The translations under genes were made by a program, and so were the position numbers. A DNA stretch of 9,494 bases, from positions 1 through 9,494 of the forward strand of contig CAZENQ010000121.1 in the NCBI GenBank assembly GCA_964513655.1. The letters run 5' to 3'. The notes beneath the pieces were generated by a model, which was not told where the DNA came from, did not search any database, and saw only the letters and a list, made by a program, of their open reading frames with translations. Of this stretch, positions 1 through 6,589 are shown piece after piece (position 1 is the first letter of the stretch; every line of letters starts with the position of its first letter). Source of the stretch: G020350405 sp964513655 (GTDB lineage Bacteria; Planctomycetota; Phycisphaerae; Sedimentisphaerales; Anaerobacaceae).

Positions 1-1171
1 GTCGTCGGCCAACGCGCATCGCAATATTAGCCATGTGGCAGAGCGCGGCCGAGTTGTGACCGACCTCGACGTCGGCGTTCAAGTCACTGACCTTGCGACT
101 GCGCACCGCCTTTATAAAATTTTCGATGTGGGAGCCATCGCCACGCGAACCGCCCGGGCCCTTTTTGCCGTCCTTGAACGTCACCTGCCAGCCCTCCCTG
201 CCAATAGACACCGTCCCATTGTCACCATAGAATATATTTCCGTTGTCGTGCCCCTCGTGCGGATAGGGCGTCCACAACCTCATCTCATACATCAGGTAAA
301 CATTGCCATACTCGAATGTAGCTATCTGCGTATCCGGCGTTTCGTGGTCGTCATTATAGAACAACTGCCCTCCGCTGCACGAGACAGCCCTGGGCAGCTT
401 AACGCCGAGACCCCACCGCGCGATGTCGATTTGGTGAACACCGTCGTTACCCGTATCGCCCGTCCCATAGTCCCAGCACCAGTGCCACTTATAGTGGAAC
501 CGATTACGGTTGAACGGTCTTTTCGGCGCCGGCCCCAGCCACAGATCATATTTCACGTTTGGCGGCGCCTCGCTGTCAGGCTCACGACCAATCGGACCAC
601 GAAATTGACTGTTAATCGCCTTGGCCATACGAATCTTGCCCAGCTTACCCGACCGGACATATTCGATTCCCTCCTTCAGCCCTTCCAGGCTCCGTGCCTG
701 CGTGCCATGCTGGATCATCTTACCATGCTTACGGGCCAGATTAACCAGCAGCCGCCCCTCGAAAATCGTGTGACTGATAGGCTTTTCCACGTACACATCC
801 TTACCGGCAACGACCGACCAGGCTGCCAAAGGCACATGCCAGTGGTCCGGCGTCGCAATGGCCACGATGTCAATCGACTTGTCTTCGAGCATCTTTCGAC
901 AGTCGATATATGCATCGACCTTTTCATTGCGGTCTTTGAATCTCTTGACCCGGCCTTCAAGAACCTTTTCGTCAACATCACAGAGCGCAACGACGCGCAC
1001 TCCAGCAGCATCGTTAAAACCTCCCACAAGCCCCCAACCCCTGCCACGAATGCCCGCCACTGCAACACGAAGGTCATCGTTTGCCCCCCGCGTGCGGGAA
1101 AACGGCAATGCCAAAGTAACACCGGCCGCAATCGAGCCCTTCACAAAATCTCGGCGAGTAACCCTTCTCAT
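1..1171 (-). CDS. Tat-exported Gfo/Idh/MocA family oxidoreductase, 3' end cut by window edge
   Basis: This is probably an NAD(P)-dependent sugar or polyol oxidoreductase acting outside the cytoplasm. The frame is open from the ATG at 1171 to the left edge, giving 390 residues and no stop. Residues 5-11 (TRRDFVK) form a twin-arginine motif, followed by a hydrophobic stretch to about residue 23. A Rossmann fold begins near residue 35 with a glycine-rich nucleotide loop, AGIRGRGWG (39-47). The family motif EKP lies at 129-131, and GNDGVHQIDIARW (241-253) matches the conserved His/Asp region of the C-terminal domain. The start is fixed by GGGAGG at 1178-1183, 6 nt upstream. It is the third gene of a minus-strand operon, 81 bp after a DUF6807 gene; such pairs are common in planctomycetes. 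Substrate is unknown. A longer open frame on the opposite strand (35-1444) is a shadow. Confidence 0.92.
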   Translation of the reverse strand, partial: MRRVTRRDFVKGSIAAGVTLALPFSRTRGANDDLRVAVAGIRGRGWGLVGGFNDAAGVRVVALCDVDEKVLEGRVKRFKDRNEKVDAYIDCRKMLEDKSIDIVAIATPDHWHVPLAAWSVVAGKDVYVEKPISHTIFEGRLLVNLARKHGKMIQHGTQARSLEGLKEGIEYVRSGKLGKIRMAKAINSQFRGPIGREPDSEAPPNVKYDLWLGPAPKRPFNRNRFHYKWHWCWDYGTGDTGNDGVHQIDIARWGLGVKLPRAVSCSGGQLFYNDDHETPDTQIATFEYGNVYLMYEMRLWTPYPHEGHDNGNIFYGDNGTVSIGREGWQVTFKDGKKGPGGSRGDGSHIENFIKAVRSRKVSDLNADVEVGHNSAALCHMANIAMRVGRR

Positions 1172-1252
1172 AATAAACCTCCCTTCATAATCTTCGCTGT
1201 AAAAACTACTTTTGTCTATCTGACGAGTACTATTAGCTCAAATTCCAGCAGA

Positions 1253-2311
1253 CTATTTCACGAATTCCCTGAACCGCTCTTCAATCTGCTCCCCCATTTT
1301 AACTCCCTCGTAAATAATTACAAGGAACCTAAAATGCACCGTCTCGCCCGGCTCAAGTGTCAGACGAAGCGGTATCGGTTTGTTCTTTCGATATTGACGG
1401 GGCCTTTGTCTTTGAAAATCGCCCTGCCCAAGTGGATTGGCTGAAAGCAAACCGTAGTCCCTGACATGCCAATAGGTCGGATAGTTTATACTTGCCGGAT
1501 GGTTAAGAACGGCGATACCGACCACCTTCCCTCCTCTCACTCCCTGCAGGGCGACCCATCGTGCGCGTTTGCCCCATACATTTCTTGCCGTCTCATCTCC
1601 ATTGGAACTAAAGTACCTGCCCGTCCCGCTAACGGTCTCTCTCGGCACCGCCCTCCGTAAGGAGTCCATAGGACTGCCCGGCCGGACACCGCCTTTCGCC
1701 TCATCCTCTCTTAAGTAGTCGGAAACTCGAATTGCAAAAACCCCTTCTTCTATATCTTCAAAAACGACCTCTTCTTTCTGTGCCGTCAGGTCCAGACTAA
1801 AATCGAGCGTCCATTCATCTTTGCGCTCACCTGCCATAAAGACCATGCTTCTCTTTTCTTCGAGAAGAAACTTGCCGCGCTTGTCAATCCAGTGCGCAAC
1901 CGTTACCAGCTTGCCTTGCCCGTTATCGCCGGCCATTTGCAAAACCTTGATATGCTTGATTTGCGGCGTTGCCCCGTCGGGATTCCTGTAATAATTCCAG
2001 AAGTTGGTCCCATTCACCCTGTCAACGGCAAAGAAAAGGCCCACATGATGCAGATGGTCCATACTACCGCCTTTTAGTTCCACCAGCGGATGCCTGCGAC
2101 TTACTTCTATACCGGAAGGTGTGCGCACCGGAACCAAAACCGGCTTGGGCAGTGCATCTCCATAAACATAGCTCGTAACAAGCTTGTCGCCTATCATCAC
2201 AGAGATTTTGTCCCGCCCTTGTACAAACTCCACCCACTTCGGCGCCGCCCGACTTGGCGGTGTCGCACAAGCCAACACAAGTATTATCAAAACCGCAATA
2301 ATCTGTTTCAT
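1253..2311 (-). CDS. PmoA-like DUF6807 family secreted protein
   Basis: The protein has 352 residues. The name 'methane oxygenase PmoA' attached to this family is historical and does not imply methane oxidation; members are predicted beta-sandwich proteins found beside sugar oxidoreductases. Residues 1-23 form a signal peptide. Cys15 after LVLA is a poor lipobox, so lipid attachment is possible but not secure. The family signature DHLHH (85-89) is followed by VNGTNFW (99-105), and the end contains a typical FRFLVIIYEG strand. I chose the ATG at 2311 rather than an in-frame codon at 2362 because AAGGTGG lies at 2318-2324, 6 nt upstream, and the protein then begins directly with the signal peptide. 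It is the middle gene of the operon, 51 bp after the unknown 715-residue gene. A carbohydrate-related role is inferred from neighbours only. Confidence 0.85.
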   Translation of the reverse strand: MKQIIAVLIILVLACATPPSRAAPKWVEFVQGRDKISVMIGDKLVTSYVYGDALPKPVLVPVRTPSGIEVSRRHPLVELKGGSMDHLHHVGLFFAVDRVNGTNFWNYYRNPDGATPQIKHIKVLQMAGDNGQGKLVTVAHWIDKRGKFLLEEKRSMVFMAGERKDEWTLDFSLDLTAQKEEVVFEDIEEGVFAIRVSDYLREDEAKGGVRPGSPMDSLRRAVPRETVSGTGRYFSSNGDETARNVWGKRARWVALQGVRGGKVVGIAVLNHPASINYPTYWHVRDYGLLSANPLGQGDFQRQRPRQYRKNKPIPLRLTLEPGETVHFRFLVIIYEGVKMGEQIEERFREFVK

Positions 2312-2362
2312 AATAAACCACCTTTTTTGCATTGTCACTACACCACAACTGAGCTGCTTCAA

Positions 2363-4510
2363 CTAAATAGGTCTCTCTGACGCCAACAAAACACGTAACA
2401 CACAGAGCTTGCGTGGCGGCAGTTCGAAAAAGACACGTTTTCTCCGGCCTTCTACCACAAATTCATCGGCTTCCAACAACTTTTGTCCTCTACCACCCTT
2501 GATTGCAATAGTAAGTGTATACTTACCAGGCTCAAGCAAGTAAAACTCAGCCGACATAGAACGTTTTCTCTCACCAAAGTTAAACAGCTCTGCGGTAAAT
2601 TGCTCGCTTGTCGATTCAGTAACTAAGGCAGCAATATTACGAGGCGGAGTCAGCCAGCGGACCGCGTTAAGTGGGAAGTAATCGGCACCGCCCGGGTCGC
2701 CTGTCACCGTTGAATAAAGCAGCGATGGGTTCGGGCTGTGAATCGTTTCGACCGGCTCGGACAACATCCCGTTCCTTCCAAATCTGGCAACGACGGCCTG
2801 CCAGACCGGGAACCGCAGGACACGGTCGGTATAGCGGACTTCGCTGGTGTAACCTTCAAAGTTGACGCGTAACGCTTCAGCATTGTTGCGAAGGGCTGAA
2901 ACCAGCGAGCCAAGGTCACCATGCAGCCGAAAACGCATATACGGCATTCTCTCCCTGGCTATCAGTTCGTCGAACTCGGTGCTGCCTGTCAGGAACTTAT
3001 ATTTGGCGATTACACTCGATAATCCGCCAAGTTTTGAAGCACACCATGCTTCGGTGCCGGGAGCCGGGGCTTCGACTGAGCTCAGCCGAATGTCCTGCAT
3101 TTTCGTCGGCGCCTTCAGATATTTGAGGCGTATTTTTGCCATGGAACGGATTGGGTCGAGGTACCCGGCCTTACCTGTGATGTGATGGGTCAGTAACAGC
3201 GTGTGGGTCATCAGGCTCATCGCGCTCGGGTAAAGGTATAGCGTGTACTCACCGTGATTCCTGGGGTCCCACCAGTCATCTCCCAGGCCGCCGACCCTGC
3301 CGTCGGGCCAGTGGATTGCAGTAGGGACAATGCCCGCGGGCTTACCACGCTCAGCTCGTGCTGCGGCATCAACCCAGGTATCCATCCAGTCGGCAAAGAG
3401 CCTCGTCAGCTTCTCGTCGCCTGTCCGCTGCCAGTAAAGAAGTGTCGGCTGGACCGCCCTTGGATGGTATACCGTGTCGCAAGCGCGCTTCGGATTCGTA
3501 TCGACTTTGTTTGCGGTGAAATATGTGCTTTTGAATTGCAGAAAACCACGTTCATTTCGACCGGTCCAGAGAGCCTCCATTAGCTCGGCTAACCGAAGCG
3601 CGCGCTTTCGCCAGAGGTCATCGTCCGGGTCGATGTGCATCATGGGTGTTATAACGTCGGCGGAATCTTCGGCCGTATGTTCTACATCGGACATACGGTT
3701 TGTGTAACCAAGTTTCATGTGCGGCTGAGCCATCAGTGCTGCGGAGAACCGCGCTTGTGCCCGCGTAATCTTCGGGCTATTGAACCCGATGAGTACCGGC
3801 ACCCACCACCGCCACATCTCACAGTCGTCACCCCATCCTCCGCCGTATTCTCCGTTTTTCTGCATGCGGTTGTCGACCCACCACTCTATTATATCGGCCA
3901 GACGTTCCAGTCCCTCTCGCTGATAAACAGCCCACTCAGGTGCGCCCGACACGACTTCATAATGCTTGTACGGGCCGGTAGGATGACCGAGATACATCCG
4001 GACGATTTTGTTTTTGGGAAATGCCCGCGCAGCTTTCTCAAAAAACCCACGCGCTATGTCAAAGAATTCACGTCTCCTTTCGGCAATACTCCAGACGCCG
4101 CCGGACTCCATAGTGTACCAGATGACCATCCTGCCACGGTACAGCCAGGTCAGCGGATAAAGCGGAGAGCTCTCGGAAATCTGGAAATCAAAGTCCTTCC
4201 TGCGGCCTACCTCCCGGCCAAAATAACTCAATCGTTCTTCTTGCAGCCAGCGGTCGAGCTGAGCGATGAGCTTAGCAAGGTCCTGCTTGAGAGACAAATC
4301 CAGGCCCGTTTTTTTCTGGAGTCTTCTCAAATAATCCAAACGCAACTCATCGCTGTCGGCATTACCGGCCTTTTGAATAACCGCCTGAATCGAATCGTCC
4401 TTAGCCTGAGTTTGCGCCGCAGAAAGTGCGACCGTCAATCCGCACACGGCCCACACAACCACAGCCAGCCACCAGCTCTTACCTTGTCCATGGGCACCGA
4501 CCAGCTCCAT
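2363..4510 (-). CDS. Large secreted protein of unrecognised family, possible alpha/alpha-toroid plus beta-sandwich
   Basis: The protein has 715 residues and I do not recognise the family. A basic N-terminus and a hydrophobic stretch (13-31) form a signal peptide, with a plausible cleavage site after TQA at 34-36. Residues 40-540 are rich in tryptophan and amphipathic helices. They include a Gly/Asp/Trp-rich patch GEYGGGWGDDCEMWRWW (220-236), a second patch GGLGDDWWDPRNHGEY (407-422) and paired acidic residues HTAEDSAD (278-285). This pattern resembles (alpha/alpha)-toroid glycosidases and polysaccharide lyases. Residues 620-710 alternate as beta strands, like the C-terminal beta-sandwich that often follows such toroids. 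AGGAGGTAA just upstream of the ATG at 4510 is a near-perfect Shine-Dalgarno site and fixes the start. It is the first gene of the minus-strand operon. A carbohydrate-processing role is inference from fold impression and neighbours. Confidence 0.85.
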   Translation of the reverse strand: MELVGAHGQGKSWWLAVVVWAVCGLTVALSAAQTQAKDDSIQAVIQKAGNADSDELRLDYLRRLQKKTGLDLSLKQDLAKLIAQLDRWLQEERLSYFGREVGRRKDFDFQISESSPLYPLTWLYRGRMVIWYTMESGGVWSIAERRREFFDIARGFFEKAARAFPKNKIVRMYLGHPTGPYKHYEVVSGAPEWAVYQREGLERLADIIEWWVDNRMQKNGEYGGGWGDDCEMWRWWVPVLIGFNSPKITRAQARFSAALMAQPHMKLGYTNRMSDVEHTAEDSADVITPMMHIDPDDDLWRKRALRLAELMEALWTGRNERGFLQFKSTYFTANKVDTNPKRACDTVYHPRAVQPTLLYWQRTGDEKLTRLFADWMDTWVDAAARAERGKPAGIVPTAIHWPDGRVGGLGDDWWDPRNHGEYTLYLYPSAMSLMTHTLLLTHHITGKAGYLDPIRSMAKIRLKYLKAPTKMQDIRLSSVEAPAPGTEAWCASKLGGLSSVIAKYKFLTGSTEFDELIARERMPYMRFRLHGDLGSLVSALRNNAEALRVNFEGYTSEVRYTDRVLRFPVWQAVVARFGRNGMLSEPVETIHSPNPSLLYSTVTGDPGGADYFPLNAVRWLTPPRNIAALVTESTSEQFTAELFNFGERKRSMSAEFYLLEPGKYTLTIAIKGGRGQKLLEADEFVVEGRRKRVFFELPPRKLCVLRVLLASERPI

Positions 4511-4540
4511 TCTTGTTACCTCCTGTGAAACATATCAGGA

Positions 4541-4569
4541 ATTATTCACCGCAGCGCCGTCTATAGCAA
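4541..4569 (-). promoter_or_regulatory. Candidate sigma70-type promoter for the minus-strand operon
   Basis: On the minus strand TTGCTA (4569-4564) is followed after exactly 17 nt by AATAAT (4546-4541). These match the -35 and -10 consensus at 4/6 and 5/6. Transcription would begin near 4534, leaving a short leader of about 23 nt that contains the Shine-Dalgarno site. The -35 match is modest. Confidence 0.35.
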
Positions 4570-4640
4570 GCAAAAAATTTACAATGTCTCCTTCTTTCGA
4601 GACTTTGAAAACCGATTAAAGCAGAACAATCCTTTTGAAG

Positions 4641-4652
4641 CTGCAAATCAAG
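4641..4652. repeat. Short intergenic repeat, copy 1 (CTGCAAATCAAG)
   Basis: Twelve bases are identical to 6959-6970. Both copies are followed by an A-rich stretch and CCAATT (4662-4667 here, 6982-6987 there). Both lie in long intergenic regions. This could be chance, a transcription-factor site or the remnant of a diverged repeat. Confidence 0.3.
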
Positions 4653-4700
4653 AAAAAAACGCCAATTCTTTATGTGCTCTTCAGCCCTCTCCTCGTCCTC

Positions 4701-4722
4701 ACCATTACCCCCCAAGCTGAGC
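4701..4722. repeat. C-tract intergenic motif, copy 1
   Basis: A 22-bp motif centred on a run of six C. It matches 6486-6507 at 19 of 22 positions, with all three differences being transitions. A weaker third version lies at 6851-6870. All three are outside genes. Function is unknown. Confidence 0.4.
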
Positions 4723-4767
4723 GGCAAGAGGCATCGCTTGAGAGACGTTTGTTGCTTGAGAAAAGAT

Positions 4768-4797
4768 TTGACAAGCAATAGGGAGTCGCGCTATCAT
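4768..4797 (+). promoter_or_regulatory. Candidate sigma70-type promoter for the Tat-exported isomerase-like gene
   Basis: A perfect -35 TTGACA (4768-4773) is followed after 18 nt by TATCAT (4792-4797), a 5/6 match to the -10 consensus. Transcription would start near 4804 and give a leader of about 120 nt that includes two dyads. A third dyad covers the -10 box itself. Confidence 0.55.
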
Positions 4798-4806
4798 CTC
4801 ATGATA
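4792..4806. promoter_or_regulatory. Dyad over the -10 box, possible operator
   Basis: TATCAT-CTC-ATGATA is a 15-bp dyad with perfect 6-bp arms. Its left arm is the -10 box of the plus-strand promoter, so a bound protein would be expected to block transcription. No regulator is encoded in the window. Confidence 0.4.
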
Positions 4807-4819
4807 ACTACGAACAAGC

Positions 4820-4860
4820 GTTTTACTATTGGTTGTATAACCCAGCCAAGTAAGTAAAAC
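4820..4860 (+). promoter_or_regulatory. Inverted repeat in the leader of the isomerase-like gene
   Basis: GTTTTACT (4820-4827) and AGTAAAAC (4853-4860) are perfect 8-bp arms. A second pair, TTGG (4829-4832) and CCAA (4846-4849), extends the stem inside. An alternative inner hairpin pairs GGTT (4831-4834) with AACC (4839-4842). It lies wholly in the predicted leader, with no T-run after it, so it is not a standard terminator. It may be an RNA structure or a protein site. Confidence 0.4.
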
Positions 4861-4877
4861 ACCCAGACCTACGAATG

Positions 4878-4891
4878 TCTTAACGTTAAGA
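4878..4891. promoter_or_regulatory. Perfect 14-bp palindrome, possible operator
   Basis: TCTTAACGTTAAGA is identical to its reverse complement and lies 35 bp upstream of the ATG at 4927, inside the predicted leader. With no loop it is more likely a dimeric DNA-binding protein site than an RNA hairpin. Confidence 0.4.
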
Positions 4892-4926
4892 TAGAGCATT
4901 ACATTCATATTAAAGGATGAATCACA

Positions 4927-6390
4927 ATGCAGACTAACGAAATCTGTGCCGCATCCGGCCGATGTCCTCTCATGCTAAATCGCCGCAGTTTCCTGGCAAC
5001 CGCAGGCTCGTTGTCGGTGGCTACGAGGATGGGTCTGTTCGACTTCGCCTCATCGCTTTTGGCCGCAGAGGCCAAGCCCCTCAGCAAGCCGGTCGTCCGA
5101 GTGGTTTTCATTCGCCCGAAAACTTCGGAACCGGAAATCCGCGGTGAACGCCCTGTGATAAGCTGGCCCGGCTATCAATACGACATCAAGGCCGGACAAG
5201 CGCTGCACACAAAAATCCTCAAGGACGCCGCCAAACAACTCGGGGTCAAACTTGAAGTCAGGACTGAGCCGATGGATGACGTTGCCACCATCGACGTCTA
5301 CGTTGAGCAACTTAAGAAAACGCCGCCCGATGGGCTGTTCGTCATCGCCATGGAGCTCTTCCGCTGGAATCTCGTAAACCACCTCGTGCAGAAACGAGGT
5401 GACGTCCCCACCATCGTCTACAGCCCAATGGGAAGTTCCTTTACCCAGCACCTCAAGGTAGCCCGTAGCACGCCTAAGACCTTTGTCGGTGCCACGCAGG
5501 ACATACACTGGCCAGCCTTCGGCCTGCGGATGCTGAACACCGTCTGGCAGATGAAAAACACGCGGCTGTGCATTGTCAAAGGCAACAAGACGGTGGATGA
5601 GCAACTGAAAGTCGTGGGCACCACGCTCCACTACATCCCTCTGGCGCGCTGGAATGAGGAGTTCAAGAAGGTTCAGGCGGGCGACGAAGTACGAGCCATG
5701 GCCGACTGGTACACAAGGCACGCCAAGAAGCTCATCGAGCCCAAGAAAGAAGATATCCTCGACGCGGCTAAAAACTACTTCGTCTGCCGCCGGCTGATGG
5801 CGGCGGAGAAATGCCAGGGCTTCTCCCTGGACTGCCTGCGGGAGAGCAGCATCTACCACCGGCCCCCCTGCATGGCTTTCTCACATTTGCTGGACGAGGG
5901 CATCGTGGCCGCCTGCGAGGCCGACTGGAACGCGGCCATCTCTATGCAGTTGACGCACTACCTATTCGAGCGGCCCGGCTTCATGCAGGACCCGGCTCCC
6001 AACACTATCCACAACACTTTGATGGGCGCCCATTGTACGTCCGCCACAAAGCTCGACGGCTTCGACAAACCTACGACGGCACCTTTCATACTTCGCAGCT
6101 ATCATACTCGGACCGGTGTCGCCCTGCAGGTGCTCTGGCGGATCGGGCAGAAGGTAACGATTATGAAGTTTCAGGGGCCGGAATCCATCATCCTCGGGAC
6201 CGGTCGCGTGGTTGCAAATATCCCCCAACCACCCGCGGGTTGCTGCCGTACCGCTGTCGAGATCGAGTTGGATGGGGTTCCCGATTCGTGCGATACGAAA
6301 GGATTCCACCAATTGTTCATCTACGGTGACCTGGAGCTTCCGTTCAAGGCCTACTGTAAACTCGCGGGGATCAACGTTGTCCACATCTGA
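4927..6390 (+). CDS. Tat-exported protein with L-fucose/L-arabinose isomerase-like C-terminal half
   Basis: The protein has 487 residues. A twin-arginine signal (NRRSFLATAG, 18-27) precedes a hydrophobic segment and a likely cleavage after AEA near 49. Residues 55-250 alternate strands and helices as in the Rossmann-like N-terminal domains of sugar isomerases. ACEADWNAAISMQL (329-342) closely resembles the conserved acidic metal-site segment of FucI-type isomerases, and GAHCTSATKLDG (368-379) supplies a conserved-looking histidine. Assignment of exact metal ligands is inference. Such isomerases are normally cytoplasmic, so Tat export, which carries folded metal-loaded proteins, is notable. 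The ATG at 4927 is chosen because AAAGGA (4912-4917) lies 9 nt upstream. The ATG at 4972 lacks such a site but would put the twin arginines at the usual distance from the N-terminus. It is divergent from the minus-strand operon and may be a non-catalytic homologue. Confidence 0.85.
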   Translation: MQTNEICAASGRCPLMLNRRSFLATAGSLSVATRMGLFDFASSLLAAEAKPLSKPVVRVVFIRPKTSEPEIRGERPVISWPGYQYDIKAGQALHTKILKDAAKQLGVKLEVRTEPMDDVATIDVYVEQLKKTPPDGLFVIAMELFRWNLVNHLVQKRGDVPTIVYSPMGSSFTQHLKVARSTPKTFVGATQDIHWPAFGLRMLNTVWQMKNTRLCIVKGNKTVDEQLKVVGTTLHYIPLARWNEEFKKVQAGDEVRAMADWYTRHAKKLIEPKKEDILDAAKNYFVCRRLMAAEKCQGFSLDCLRESSIYHRPPCMAFSHLLDEGIVAACEADWNAAISMQLTHYLFERPGFMQDPAPNTIHNTLMGAHCTSATKLDGFDKPTTAPFILRSYHTRTGVALQVLWRIGQKVTIMKFQGPESIILGTGRVVANIPQPPAGCCRTAVEIELDGVPDSCDTKGFHQLFIYGDLELPFKAYCKLAGINVVHI

Positions 6391-6397
6391 TGGTGCC

Positions 6398-6410
6398 CCC
6401 GCAAAGCGGG
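6398..6410 (+). terminator. Short hairpin just after the isomerase-like gene
   Basis: CCCGC-AAA-GCGGG is a 5-bp GC stem with a three-base loop, 7 nt after the stop codon. No T-run follows, so intrinsic termination is uncertain; it may act only as a 3'-end stabiliser. Confidence 0.3.
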
Positions 6411-6431
6411 AACCCAGTGGACAGCGGCGTG

Positions 6432-6488
6432 GGTCGAAGGATTTGCTATCTCCACCCAAGCCGACGTGAGGGAGATATGTTTCCGACC
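6432..6488. repeat. Nested inverted repeat (candidate RNA stem)
   Basis: Outer arms GGTCG (6432-6436) and CGACC (6484-6488) enclose perfect 7-bp inner arms TATCTCC (6447-6453) and GGAGATA (6471-6477), with a 17-nt terminal loop. It lies downstream of the isomerase-like gene and may be part of its 3' untranslated RNA or of a separate transcript. Confidence 0.35.
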
Positions 6489-6507
6489 ATCACCCCCCAG
6501 GCCGAGC
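6486..6507. repeat. C-tract intergenic motif, copy 2
   Basis: This matches 4701-4722 at 19 of 22 positions, all differences being transitions. It overlaps the right arm of the nested inverted repeat at 6432-6488. GAGATAT stands shortly upstream here and also upstream of the third copy at 6851. Confidence 0.4.
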
Positions 6508-6512
6508 ACTTA

Positions 6513-6564
6513 CCCTCCTGCCATAATTGTAGGAGGGAACCGGATTGCTCATCCGACTCCCTCC
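6513..6564. repeat. Two mutually exclusive hairpins sharing one arm
   Basis: CCCTCCT (6513-6519) pairs perfectly with AGGAGGG (6531-6537). Overlapping GGAGGGA (6532-6538) also pairs perfectly with TCCCTCC (6558-6564). The second hairpin has an extra inner stem, CGGAT (6541-6545) with ATCCG (6551-6555), around a 5-nt loop. Only one of the two can form at a time, an attenuator-like layout, although no T-run follows on either strand. The site lies between convergent genes, so a bidirectional transcript end is the plainest explanation. The inverted structure is certain; its role is not. Confidence 0.5.
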
Positions 6565-6589
6565 CAAATGAATACTAACTTCTTGGCGG

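Larger units (their letters stand above)
4511..4926. other. Divergent intergenic control region
   Basis: About 415 bp separate the minus-strand operon from the divergent plus-strand Tat gene. No convincing gene was found: short open frames on both strands lack ribosome binding sites and family-like residues. The region holds a promoter candidate for each direction, three dyads on the right-hand side, a pyrimidine-rich stretch (about 4676-4716) and two short motifs repeated in the other long intergenic region of the window. These items are listed separately. Confidence 0.7.

Noticed and set aside
35..1444. 469-codon plus-strand open frame
   Set aside because: It lies antisense to the oxidoreductase and the end of the DUF6807 gene, has no ribosome binding site and no family-like residues. 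The minus-strand frame has a Tat signal, EKP motif and Shine-Dalgarno site.
1253..2311. Methane mono-oxygenase subunit, suggested by the family name PmoA
   Set aside because: The DHLHH-type signature belongs to DUF6807, unrelated to the membrane methane mono-oxygenase subunit; no other methane-oxidation gene is present.
3635..4528. 297-codon plus-strand open frame
   Set aside because: Antisense shadow of the 715-residue secreted protein; no plausible start signal and Arg/Pro/Ser-rich shadow composition.
4542..4778. 78-codon minus-strand frame upstream of the operon
   Set aside because: It runs through the operon promoter candidate, has no ribosome binding site and shows no domain-like pattern.
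5050..5859. 269-codon minus-strand open frame
   Set aside because: Antisense shadow of the Tat-exported isomerase-like gene, whose own frame has a signal sequence, conserved segments and a ribosome binding site.
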